From positions 1 to 45,292 of the forward strand of contig CAMJYG010000017.1 in assembly GCA_946409935.1 (NCBI GenBank): DNA of 45,292 bases, read 5' to 3'. The stretch's first letter is position 1, and the number at the start of each line of letters is the position of its first letter. Made by a program: the position numbers and the translations under genes. A model generated the notes under the pieces. It was not told where the DNA came from. It was given only the letters and a program-made list of their open reading frames with translations, and did not search any database. Below are positions 28,629 to 37,173 of this stretch, one piece after another. Source of the DNA: an uncultured Clostridium sp. GTDB lineage: Bacteria > Bacillota > Clostridia > TANB77 > CAG-508.

Positions 28629-29687
28629 ATGTTTTCAAGAGTAAATTTCTATGTTCTAAAAATAAAAAGAAATATTTTTGGTTTTGTATTTATGTTTTTT
28701 GCAATTTGCATATTAATTTTTTCTAAAGCAAATTTACCTGCAGTTAAATCGGGACTTTCACTTTGGGCTACATCTGTTGTGCCTTCTTTATTTCCTTTTT
28801 TTGTTTCTACAGAATTATTAATGCATACTAATATTGTTAAAATTTTAGGCATTTTACTAAATCCTTTTATGAAACCTTTATTTAATGTAAGAGGAGAAGG
28901 CTCTTTTGCTTTAATTATGGGAATTATAAGTGGATATCCTGTTGGAGCAAAAATTGCAACTTCTTTTAGAAAAAATAATATTTGTTCTAAGGAAGAATGT
29001 GAAAGATTACTAAGTTTTACAAATAATTCTGGTCCACTTTTTATAATTGGTACTGTTGGAATTTTAATGTTTGGAAGTTCTGTTATTGGACTATTATTAT
29101 TTATTACACATATTTTAGCTTGTATAACAGTTGGTATTATTTTTAGATTTTGGAAAAAAACTTCTTTTAGTCCTAAAAAAACAACTCAAAATTCGAGTAA
29201 TAAATCCACAAGAACTTTCGTAAATATATCTAATTTAGGCGAAATATTGTCTGAAAGCATTACAAATAGTATTTCTACTATTCTTCTTATTGGTGGATTT
29301 GTTGTTATTTTTTCATGCATTATATCTATATTAAATGCAAGTGGAATTCTAAATAGTATAGTCAATCTTGTTAATCCAATTTTTAGATTTTTTAATATTG
29401 ATATTACTTTTGCTAAAGGATTAATAACAGGTTTGTTAGAAATAACAAATGGAATTGATATTATTTCTTCAATTGCGTGTAAAAAGCTTTCAATAAATAT
29501 AATTTTTACTGCTTTTCTTCTAGGCTTTGGTGGAATTTCTGTTTTTCTACAGGTGTTTAGTATTACTTCAAAAACAGATTTATCTATAAAACCTTACATA
29601 TATGGAAAATTACTTCATGGAATAATTGCTGCATTTTATACATTTATTTTTATAAATACTTTTTCGTTTTTTAATTTTGATATATAA
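28629..29687 (+). CDS. ylbJ: Sporulation integral membrane protein YlbJ
   Basis: 352 residues with about eight membrane helices. The nucleoside-transporter-like gate repeats appear: SLFPFFVSTELL and GYPVGAKI in the first half, TNGIDI and GFGGISVFLQ in the second. YlbJ is made in the mother cell and is needed for full spore heat resistance. I start at the ATG at 28629, 8 bases after AGAAAGGA, rather than the TTG at 28605. It supports a spore-forming host. Confidence 0.9.
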   Translation: MFSRVNFYVLKIKRNIFGFVFMFFAICILIFSKANLPAVKSGLSLWATSVVPSLFPFFVSTELLMHTNIVKILGILLNPFMKPLFNVRGEGSFALIMGIISGYPVGAKIATSFRKNNICSKEECERLLSFTNNSGPLFIIGTVGILMFGSSVIGLLLFITHILACITVGIIFRFWKKTSFSPKKTTQNSSNKSTRTFVNISNLGEILSESITNSISTILLIGGFVVIFSCIISILNASGILNSIVNLVNPIFRFFNIDITFAKGLITGLLEITNGIDIISSIACKKLSINIIFTAFLLGFGGISVFLQVFSITSKTDLSIKPYIYGKLLHGIIAAFYTFIFINTFSFFNFDI

Positions 29688-29769
29688 ATTTTTGCTATCT
29701 TACTATAAAGAATAATAAGAACAGGAAGCTAATTATCCTGTATTCAAGATAGAATTAGGAGATGATTTT

Positions 29770-30039
29770 TTGGAAAAAGATTTTAATGGATACATGCCTT
29801 TTTCAGATTATAATATGCCACCATTTTATAATCCCAATATTCAAGAACAAAATGATATTTACAAAGAGCCTTTTTTTAATCCAATTATGCAATATGAGCA
29901 AGCTTTTAGCTATTATAAATTTTTATGTATGCACATGGATTATAAAATAAAATGTAAAGAATATGAAAAACTTTGTAAAACATATTCTAATACTTCATCC
30001 AATAGAGGACAGCAAAATGATGACAAAATTAATAGATAA
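29770..30039 (+). CDS. Hypothetical 89-residue protein, Tyr/Pro/Asn-rich
   Basis: It starts with TTG after AGGAG. The N-terminal part is rich in Tyr, Pro, Phe and Asn (YMPFSDYNMPPFYNPNIQEQ), and the C-terminus is a charged helix with two cysteines. The composition and the position after ylbJ suggest a spore-coat or spore-associated protein, but I recognise no family. Confidence 0.6.
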   Translation: MEKDFNGYMPFSDYNMPPFYNPNIQEQNDIYKEPFFNPIMQYEQAFSYYKFLCMHMDYKIKCKEYEKLCKTYSNTSSNRGQQNDDKINR

Positions 30040-30100
30040 ACTTCATTGACTTCTTTAAATCTTTTTTATATAATTCTTCTTCGAAAGGATGTGTTTTTAC

Positions 30101-30523
30101 ATGGATTTAACTTTTGAAAGAAAAATAAATTATTATGAAACAGATAGAATGGGAGTCGTTCATCACTCTAATTACATTAGATATTTGGAAGAAGCACGAT
30201 GTTTTTATTTTGATAAAATAGGTATGCCGTTTTCAAATTTTGAAGCAAATAATGTTACAATACCTGTCTTGGCTGTTAATTGTACATATAAAAAACATGT
30301 TACATTTGATGATACCATTTTAATTAAGGTGTTTGTTAAAGATTATTCTGGTGTTAGGTTCACTGTAGGGTATGATGTTAAAAAAAAATTAACTGGGGAT
30401 ACTGTAATTATAGCAGAAACCAAACATTGCTTTACAGATTTGAATTTGAAACCTATTAATTTGAAAAAGGTTTTGCCTGAATACCATGATGTATTTCAGG
30501 AATTAAATGAAGAATCTGTTTAG
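30101..30523 (+). CDS. Acyl-CoA thioesterase, 4-hydroxybenzoyl-CoA thioesterase fold (YbgC/FadM type)
   Basis: 140 residues forming a single hot-dog domain. The signature YYETDRMGVVHHSNYIRYLEEAR near residue 10 contains the catalytic Asp (D in TDRMG) and the H-x-x-YIRY substrate groove. I start at the ATG at 30101, because the ATG at 30089 overlaps the AAAGG ribosome site. A strong terminator follows. The substrate is not predictable. Confidence 0.9.
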   Translation: MDLTFERKINYYETDRMGVVHHSNYIRYLEEARCFYFDKIGMPFSNFEANNVTIPVLAVNCTYKKHVTFDDTILIKVFVKDYSGVRFTVGYDVKKKLTGDTVIIAETKHCFTDLNLKPINLKKVLPEYHDVFQELNEESV

Positions 30524-30532
30524 ATATAAAAT

Positions 30533-30579
30533 AAGACATATTCGTTAAGTTCAAATTCAACAAATATGTCTTGTTTTTT
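30533..30579 (+). terminator. Rho-independent terminator after the thioesterase gene
   Basis: AAGACATATT (30533-30542) pairs with AATATGTCTT (30563-30572), followed by a run of T. Confidence 0.85.
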
Positions 30580-31454
30580 ATATATTATTAACTGTTTATA
30601 AATAAGAATTTATCATTTTCTTTATAATATTAATTAACTCTATCCTAATTGAGAAATCCTTATAATATTAGTTTCTTAGTTATATCATTCTAGTACTCTA
30701 TTAAAATTTTTGTGCCATTTGCTTCCACATAATTAATATTAGATTTTAAAGTAAATACTGGTCGTAACCCACGAGATGGTCCGTATGAATTTTTTCCACT
30801 ACTTGTAATTTTACAAATAGGACTAGTATTCCACCCTCCACTACTTCCATATCCAAATGCAATTCCGAAAGATGTAGAAGATGAACTCTCAGTAACTCTA
30901 CGATCCGCAAACCAATAATCATTTGAAGCTTTGAACCCAATATGATTTTTCATCTGTTCTTGATCTTTAGTCAATCCCTGAACATTTATATTACTATTAC
31001 CTTCTTTAAATTTATTATTATAAGAACTAAAATAGCTATAACTATTTGTATATGTTCCAGTATCTGTTTCCGATGTAACCGGCGTTTCATCCGGACTACT
31101 TCCTACACATCTTGCACTTGTAGCTAAATCTGTATTTAAATATTCTCTCGCTGCATTATTTAACCTTGCTATGGCTCTATTATATGAGCTTTTAGCAATA
31201 TCAAAATATGCATTATCACCTAAGCTAATATTATTCCCTATTGTATCTTTACTTATTATCTGCACTCCATAAGTGCCTGTACTATCATATAATACAATAC
31301 AAGGTATTGTATTCCCATTTTGATCCTTATATATTACTTCATTTCCTACTCTTAAAGCTGATACTGATATGGGTGCACTAAAATAAGCTACTATATTTAT
31401 ATCTCTATCTATTGATAAACTATATTCATTATTAGTACCATTCCTTTCAAAGGC

Positions 31455-31586
31455 ACAAACCAGGTTGGAAAAGAATTAAATTTTGACAAGGCATATTATA
31501 TTTAAAAGGCAAGGGCGCATACTCTGTGTATGTAACCGCGTTTTAAATATAATATAACGCAGTCAAAATTGTAATTATTTTTCAAC
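31455..31586. repeat. Nested palindromic insertion inside the pilin-like gene
   Basis: The outer ends match the hairpin repeat at 5822-5873 (GCACAAACC-GGTTGGAAAAGAATTA and TAATTATTTTTCAACC). Within it sits a 92-base palindrome, 31479-31570, with arms AATTTTGAC/GTCAAAATT, inner arms ATATTATATTTAAAA/TTTTAAATATAATAT, and tip GCATAC-TCTGT-GTATGT. The inner palindrome has a half copy at 9374-9403. The insertion is 132 bases, a multiple of three, but contains in-frame stops. Confidence 0.8.
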
Positions 31587-32334
31587 CTTATCACTCACTA
31601 AAGAGCTATCTTCATACCAACCAGCAAAATAATATCCCATTTTTTGATTCGCTTCTAGACTAATTGAACTACCCTCTACATATTTCTGTGATGTTAAGGT
31701 TGGACTTACAGTTCCCTTAGTTGTATCATTTGATTGAACTGTTACTGTATATATTTTTTTAACGGTAACACTTATATTCTTTGTTATACTTCCATAATTT
31801 ACTTCTATTGTTGCTGTTGAGGTTTCTGTTAAAGGTTGTCCAGTTATAGTAACTGTTAAAACTCCATCCTCTTCTTGTGCTTCTGCTGTTACTATAATAT
31901 TATCTGAGCTTGTAGCTGTAAATTGTTGTGATAAACTTTCTGCTGATGGTAATTCTGAAACACTTTCACCTAAAATTATACCTTTATTATTTTGATTAAT
32001 GGGATACCATATGCCTTGTATTTCAACATAATATGTTTCTACCTCTCCACTTGCTTCTTCTGTTTTTGTAACTGAAAGTATTTTTGTTTCCTCTTCTTCA
32101 ATTGTTTCTGATTCCGATACCTCTATATCTGTTGCTTCTAAATTTGATATTCCCCTTATTCTATTTCCATAACCATATTTGTTTTTCAATCTTGTTGCTA
32201 CTTCTCCTTTATAAACTGAATATTCTCCATTTTGTGCTTTTTCTGAATATATCTCTGTATAAACTAAATTTGCTTCTTCTAGAAATTTTCCTATTTCAGT
32301 ATTTTTTGAAGCATTCTGTGCTTGTGATAATATT

Positions 32335-32337
32335 CCG
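32335..32337 (-). other. +1 frameshift site 6 (AAC CGG A)
   Basis: The same context as site 3, in the paralogous pilin-like gene. GGA ATA TTA follows when the C is skipped. Confidence 0.88.
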
Positions 32338-32426
32338 GTTGTTTCCAGTTAGTGTCGCAATTGTTACTCCTGCTAATATCAACAAAATTATTATAGTTAT
32401 CATATTCTGTTATGACTATTTTTTAT

Positions 32427-34069
32427 CTAGCCAACATTTATTAGTTCTTCTTCATCATTTAATTTTCTAATATTTAAAATATTGAATTTATAATATATTG
32501 TAATTTCCTTATCTTCTGATACTTCTATTCTATCTACTAAAGAAACTAGCATTGTTCTTGTTATTTCTTTTAGTTCTACAAAGTCTTTTACAAGTTTATT
32601 TATATCCACCGAAGAATCTTCGTTTTCTATTTGTTTCTGCAAACACTTAATTCTATCGTTAATGTCATTTCTCATTTCTGTTTGTTTTGAATAAAGCCTT
32701 GTAAAATCTTCATCTTGAAATAAACCTTTACATTTATCTTCATACAACTTGTCTATAATTTTATCAATATCTTTTAGTTTCTTTTCTAAAACTAAAATTT
32801 CATTCTTAAAATTAAGTCTGTCTTTCAGTATTGTATCTTCGGAAGAATTAGCAACATTCATATACTTGTTTTCATCTAAAAACTCTCTACATCTAGCTTT
32901 TACTTGTTCCAACACATAGTTTGTTAATTTTTCTAAATTATTACTATGTGGAGTACATAAATGCAGATGAGTATTACAAGCATAAGTGTTGCACCTTACA
33001 TAGAAAGTTGTTTTATTAGGATGTTTTTGTGGCACTATACTTAATTTTTTACCACACTCTTTACAAGTCAATAATCCTTTTAATAACCAATCATAAGATT
33101 TAACCCTTGTGCTAGTTCTACTTTTTATCATATCTTGTACTATATTGAAAGTTTCTTCATCAATTAATGGTGTATGTTTTCCTTTTACAATAGTCCTTTC
33201 TTCCATAGGCATTGTTATTATCTTTTTGCTTTTATAGTTTATCTTCTTAACATTTCCATTTGATACCCAACCAAGATAGGTTACATTTTGTAATATTCTT
33301 TTTACTGTGTTCCTATTCCAACCTCGTTTTATTCCATTCTTTCTTGTATGGTTATTTCCGACATATTTCTGATGGAACTAAAACTTTTTCATCAGTTAGA
33401 ATTTTTCCTATCTCTGTTGGAGTTTTTCCATTTCTAGCCATCATAAATATTCTTCTAACTATTGGTGCAGTATCTGGATCAGGTACATAATGATTATGGT
33501 CTAGTGGGTCTTTTTTGTAACCGATAAGTAGGATAAGTAGTCATTACTTTTCCTTCTTTTGCTCTAGTCTTTTTACCATTCCTTATTTTCTTTGAAGTAT
33601 CTCGTAAAAACCATTCATTAAAAAATGCTTTAAAATTCATCATTTCTTCTGATGTTTCAGAGTTTCCTGTATCAATATCATCAGTTACAGCTATAAATCT
33701 TACACCTTTTTCAATAAAGTATTCTTCCAAATAATATGATATTTGACTTGATAATCTTCCAAACCTAGATAAGTCTTTTACAATTACCATATTTATTTTT
33801 TTGTTTTCAATGTCCTGTATCATTCTATTGAAGTCTGGTCTATTAAATGTTGCTCCAGATACTCCATCATCAGTATAGTGGTCATATATATAAATATTTC
33901 TTTGCTTACAAAAATCTTCATTAAAAATTTTTTGTGTGCTTATACTTCCACTTTCTAATTCATCATCTTTTGAAACAACTACTTCGCCACTTGCAACTTC
34001 AATATTTTCATTGGATAATCTTTCATATAATCCTGCTCTGTATTTTTCAGGATTTGCTATTGTTATCAT
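32427..34069 (-). CDS. Large serine recombinase (TnpX/TndX type), read through two +1 shifts at CGG
   Basis: It excises and inserts the element by serine recombination. Three frames join into a protein of about 546 residues. The N-terminal catalytic domain begins GLYERLSNEN, with the nucleophile in RLS, and contains KDLSRFGR. The recombinase domain follows (GYKKDPLDHNHYVPDPDTAP), then a zinc ribbon (CKECGKKL and CNTYACNTH) and a long C-terminal coiled coil. The joins are zero-frame CGG codons at 33521-33523 (skip C: GGT, TYGYKKDP) and 33358-33360 (skip C: GGA, EICGNNHTRK). The start ATG at 34069 follows AGAGAGG. Confidence 0.92.
33358..33360 (-). other. +1 frameshift site 8 (TGT CGG A)
   Basis: In phase after the first shift of the recombinase gene. 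Reading on without a shift stops after two codons. Confidence 0.92.
33521..33523 (-). other. +1 frameshift site 7 (TAT CGG T)
   Basis: Codon 183 of the recombinase gene. Skipping C gives GGT TAC AAA (GYK), the normal continuation of this recombinase family. Confidence 0.92.
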
Positions 34070-34169
34070 TTAAACCTCTCTTTCTAATAACAATAGGTTT
34101 CCTCCTATCCAATTTACAACTGAATTATACAATTTATACAAAAAATTTGCAACTCGTATTTACAAATTT

Positions 34170-34209
34170 AGGCTAGTAAATATGTCTAAAACTACATATC
34201 TACTAGCCT
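34170..34209. terminator. Hairpin between small gene and recombinase
   Basis: AGGCTAGTA pairs with TACTAGCCT, and ATATG/CATAT lies further inside. It probably separates the recombinase from the small gene upstream. Confidence 0.6.
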
Positions 34210-34215
34210 TTACAA

Positions 34216-34326
34216 CTATTTATTAATTTTTTCAATTAAATAACTTATAAATACCTCTTGCAACTTTTCTTGTATTATTTTTGCATTTTCGTTAAATACT
34301 TCTTTAATTTTATACTCTTTTTTCAT
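34216..34326 (-). CDS. Small element-encoded protein, 36 residues
   Basis: The ATG at 34326 is preceded by GAAAGGAATAGG. The product begins MKKEYKIKEVFNEN and continues as one amphipathic helix to SYLIEKINK. Peptides of this size and start lie beside recombinases in many clostridial elements, but their role is not known to me. Confidence 0.5.
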   Translation of the reverse strand: MKKEYKIKEVFNENAKIIQEKLQEVFISYLIEKINK

Positions 34327-34512
34327 ATAAATACCTATTCCTTTCTTGTGAATAGCTATTTATGGCTCATAAATTCAGTTATATATAAATTATCAACCTA
34401 TTGCTATTCAACATAAATTTCTAAATTCTTAATAAATAAAATCATTTTTTATTACCTCTTTCTAAAAAATTAGAGTAAAAAAATATACCTTGATTTCTTC
34501 AAAGCATACAAA

Positions 34513-34995
34513 TTAAACATATATTCTTTTACTCTTTATACTATCTGGATTTACAATATTTCTAACTCTTTTAGCAAGATTATATCCAGCATTTACATTT
34601 GGATTTAATACTAAATCACTTGAATTTTCATCATATTCGTAAACACTTCTATTCCATTTTGCGTCTTGTAAATCACTTTCTTTCTTTTTAGTAGACAAGA
34701 TTACATTATCATTATTTATTAGTAACATTAATTTTTCGTATTCTTGTCTTTCTTGTTTTTCTTTTTCTCTTCTGTTCTTCGCACATACTCTTTTTTGAAT
34801 TTTATTCTTTTCTTTATTTTTAGCTTTTCTCGATTCCTTTTCTTCAATATATCTGGAATCTTTTTGAATGACCTTTGTAATATAGGATTTTGCAACTTTT
34901 AATTGTTTTGCTATATCTGATGGTCTTAAATGCTTTTCATAGAATAAATCAATTATTTTGTCTTTTGTTTCCTTGCTGTCAGTTTTTCTTTTTAT
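34513..34995 (-). CDS. Helix-turn-helix DNA-binding protein of the element
   Basis: The N-terminal part has a clear helix-turn-helix (LRPSDIAKQLKVAKSYITKV). A long, very basic helical region and a Tyr/Asp-rich C-terminus follow. The frame is open up to a TGA just upstream. The only codon at the right distance (8 bases) from the strong GGAGG is ATA at 34995. A GTG in another frame overlaps the ribosome site and would need a +1 shift at AAC TGA C. The start is therefore uncertain. Without it, the first ATG at 34728 would lose the helix-turn-helix. It is probably a regulator of the element. Confidence 0.65.
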   Translation of the reverse strand: MKRKTDSKETKDKIIDLFYEKHLRPSDIAKQLKVAKSYITKVIQKDSRYIEEKESRKAKNKEKNKIQKRVCAKNRREKEKQERQEYEKLMLLINNDNVILSTKKKESDLQDAKWNRSVYEYDENSSDLVLNPNVNAGYNLAKRVRNIVNPDSIKSKRIYV

Positions 34996-35120
34996 TTTTC
35001 ACACCTCCATTCTTTTATAATTTTATATTTCTCTCAAACTATAATTTTAGCACCTAACAATACAAATCTAATTACTTTATTGTGCTTTTATAGTCTGTTT
35101 AAAACCTTGAATATTAAGTC

Positions 35121-35195
35121 TTACAATACTTTTAAGATAACTAGTGAATTTTTTATCTACAACTTTTAGCAATAAATTTTGCAAAAAGTATTGTA
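35121..35195. promoter_or_regulatory. 12-base inverted repeat, candidate operator
   Basis: TACAATACTTTT (35121-35132) and AAAAGTATTGTA (35184-35195) are exact reverse complements. The right copy overlaps the -35 of the next promoter. The gap 34996-35310 lies between two divergent genes and has no other gene. Confidence 0.5.
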
Positions 35196-35219
35196 TTTAT
35201 ATTAGTATTATAGTATAAT
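35191..35219 (+). promoter_or_regulatory. Sigma-A promoter of the gene at 35311
   Basis: -35 TTGTAT (35191-35196), a 17-base spacer, and -10 TATAAT (35214-35219). Confidence 0.6.
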
Positions 35220-35310
35220 AATTATAGAATGTCAATAACAATTTATTATTTTTTTTAGATTGTTTGTCACTTTTTATAAATTTTTATTTTTAGAAGGGAG
35301 ATAAAAGCCT

Positions 35311-36399
35311 ATGGAATTGCCAGAAGTAACCTTTTTTGATGATTTCTACTTTTGGTTTAATACTGAAACAAAAAAAGAATATTATGCTACACCTTTATAT
35401 TTTTATAAAGCTAGTTTTGATTTAGATAATATAAATGGAGTAAGAGATGTATATTATAAAGAAACAGAATTAACTGATAGTGGTCTTAAACATCCTGCTA
35501 GTATGTACTTTCCATTTCACGAAAAGTTTGGACTATTATTATTAAGATTCCTAAATGCAGACTTATCAAATTATGAAAGTGCCAATAAAACTTTCTTTTA
35601 TGCTTATGGGTTTGAAATATTAAGGGATTTAAATAGAAATTATAAGGTTGAATTAAAACAAAATTATGGTAGTAATGAAGAATATTTAAAATCAACAACT
35701 AAAATATTTGAAGATTTACAAGAAAACTTAATTGACTTACAACAGGAATTAATAAAAGCCGTTACATATATTTATAATTTAGATAATATTAAATCACTTG
35801 AAAAATATACATATACAGAAAGATTTGCTGTTTATCTAATTAAAAGAATGGGCAAATTATATACATATTATAAAAATGACTTTATTATGAGAGATAGTTA
35901 TTCAAGAAAATATCAAGAACTCGGTAACAATAGCGAATATGAATTATTAGACACATTGGAAGAAAAAAATATGGTGCTTTCTATGAGTGATACACATATG
36001 AGTAATGATTTATCAAGTATTTGTTATGCCATACTTGAAGAACTTTCTAAAACACCTAATTATCCAATTAAAAAATGCCAAAATTGTGGAATGTACTTTA
36101 TACCAAAAGCAAAGACAGATGAAATTTATTGCGAGTATCCAAAAGAAAACTCAAAGCCTTGTAGAGATTTAGGTGCTTTCCAATCTTATACTGAAAGATT
36201 AAAAAATAATCAAGCTATGGGAGAATACCGAAGAACATATCAGCAAAAGTTTATGCAAGTTAGAAAAGATAAATCTAACACTAAACTTACGAAAGAATTT
36301 GAAACTTGGAAGAAAAAAGCTAAAGAAAAAATCAATGATATGAAAAAAGGCAAACTTACTGAGAAGCAAGTCTATGAGTGGATTATAAAGAATAAATAA
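35311..36399 (+). CDS. Zinc-finger protein of mobile elements (DUF6076-like)
   Basis: 362 residues, soluble. The N-terminal 240 residues are helical with many aromatics. A zinc-knuckle CQNCGMYFIPKAKTDEIYCEY follows near residue 258, and then a basic helical C-terminus. The arrangement resembles proteins of the DUF6076 group in clostridial elements, but I assign this only tentatively. AGAAGGGAG precedes the ATG. The gene has its own promoter with a possible operator and its own terminator. Function unknown. Confidence 0.65.
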   Translation: MELPEVTFFDDFYFWFNTETKKEYYATPLYFYKASFDLDNINGVRDVYYKETELTDSGLKHPASMYFPFHEKFGLLLLRFLNADLSNYESANKTFFYAYGFEILRDLNRNYKVELKQNYGSNEEYLKSTTKIFEDLQENLIDLQQELIKAVTYIYNLDNIKSLEKYTYTERFAVYLIKRMGKLYTYYKNDFIMRDSYSRKYQELGNNSEYELLDTLEEKNMVLSMSDTHMSNDLSSICYAILEELSKTPNYPIKKCQNCGMYFIPKAKTDEIYCEYPKENSKPCRDLGAFQSYTERLKNNQAMGEYRRTYQQKFMQVRKDKSNTKLTKEFETWKKKAKEKINDMKKGKLTEKQVYEWIIKNK

Positions 36400-36404
36400 T
36401 TATT

Positions 36405-36442
36405 AAAGGATTTTGAAAACAAATATCTCAAAATCCTTTTTA
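36405..36442. terminator. Terminator shared by converging genes
   Basis: A perfect 12-bp stem, AAAGGATTTTGA with TCAAAATCCTTT, and a T run. It lies between the stop of the zinc-finger gene and the end of the cargo operon and can work in both directions. Confidence 0.85.
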
Positions 36443-36453
36443 TAATATACCTT

Positions 36454-36807
36454 TTAGGCTAATTCGTATATAATTTTATTAACTACAAAATATAATATTG
36501 CAGTTATAGCGATAATCCCTATTGTGACCAATATTTTCTTCTTTGTACTGCTTTTACTCTTCTTAAAGTAAATTATTAATCCAATTAATAATGCTATAGG
36601 AATTATAAAAGTTCTCGCTATTCTCCAAATTATAGTTACTGTACTTGGTCTAGCAACACCATATAGTGAAACTGGTGGCGGTCCATATAAATCTTGTATA
36701 TCTAATGCGCTTGGATTTATAGCTGCGAAAATTTTATTTGGAAAAGATATAATTGCTAAAACTATTGCAACTATCACTTTCTTTACTTTTGAAATAAACT
36801 TCTTCAT
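36454..36807 (-). CDS. Small two-helix membrane protein, paralogue C of the radical SAM operon
   Basis: 117 residues. An N-terminal basic/hydrophobic segment ends in KIFAA, which looks like a signal peptide. It is followed by an exported stretch of about 30 residues with two Tyr-Gly motifs (LYGPPP and LYGVARP). Two membrane helices then flank a basic loop: RTFIIPIALLIGLIIYFKKS, KSSTKKK, and a second helix. The helix-loop part is almost the same as in the gene at 36817, while the exported part is not. GGAGG precedes the ATG, 9 bases after the upstream gene. It is a possible substrate of the radical SAM enzyme. Confidence 0.75.
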   Translation of the reverse strand: MKKFISKVKKVIVAIVLAIISFPNKIFAAINPSALDIQDLYGPPPVSLYGVARPSTVTIIWRIARTFIIPIALLIGLIIYFKKSKSSTKKKILVTIGIIAITAILYFVVNKIIYELA

Positions 36808-36816
36808 ATGTCCTCC

Positions 36817-37164
36817 TTATATTACATTATTTATTATATAATTAATTACAAAATATAAAATTGCAACAATGCCTATTGTAATTAATACTGTAATAATTTT
36901 TCTTTTTTTACTACTTTTACTTTTTTTCAAATATAATATTATCCCTATTAATAAAGCTATTGGTATAATAAACACTCTGCAAATATTCCATATGTTACCA
37001 ATTAAATTACTTCTTACAGGTTTTGCTGGAGCTGGTATTCCATAAGCAGGATCTATTGCTATGCCTCTCATTGAACTATTTACTGCAAACACTTTTGTAG
37101 GTACTGTTAATAAAAAAGCTCCTATTCCAATTAAACCTTTTTTTATTCTTTCAATTACTTTCAT
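36817..37164 (-). CDS. Small two-helix membrane protein, paralogue B of the radical SAM operon
   Basis: 115 residues. A signal-like N-terminus ends in KVFAV. The exported segment holds AIDPAYGIPAPAKPV, with Tyr-Gly and spaced prolines. VFIIPIALLIGIILYLKKSK, a basic loop and a second helix follow. The topology also resembles VirB2-type pilins (signal peptide, two helices, basic loop), which is an alternative reading. AGGAGG precedes the start and the radical SAM gene ends 9 bases upstream. Confidence 0.75.
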   Translation of the reverse strand: MKVIERIKKGLIGIGAFLLTVPTKVFAVNSSMRGIAIDPAYGIPAPAKPVRSNLIGNIWNICRVFIIPIALLIGIILYLKKSKSSKKRKIITVLITIGIVAILYFVINYIINNVI

Positions 37165-37173
37165 AAATACCTC

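Larger units (their letters stand above)
30690..32403 (-). pseudogene. Second pilin-like surface protein: 5' end replaced by mobile element, body interrupted by palindrome
   Basis: The remaining sequence begins inside the pilin hydrophobic helix (ITIIILLILAGVTIATLTGNN). It crosses a zero-frame CGG at 32335-32337 (skip C gives GILSQAQNAS) and runs to an InlB-like repeat (GYYFAGWYEDSSLVSDK). There a palindromic insertion (31455-31586) brings a stop. Beyond it the same frame resumes (AFERNGTNNEYSL...INIVAYFS) and ends with an FGE/lectin-like domain (GLRPVFTLK). The start codon and N-terminus are lost at the mobile-element border near 32403. It is related to the gene at 12751-14542. Confidence 0.8.

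Noticed and set aside
31455-31586. Self-splicing intron or programmed ribosomal bypass at the pilin insertion
   Set aside because: The length is a multiple of three and the frame continues, but there are no intron core motifs or bypass signals, and copies outside genes show that it is a dispersed repeat.
36454-37164. Small membrane proteins as certain VirB2-type conjugation pilins
   Set aside because: The topology is similar, but no other type IV secretion gene is present and they are interleaved with a radical SAM enzyme. Kept only as an alternative.
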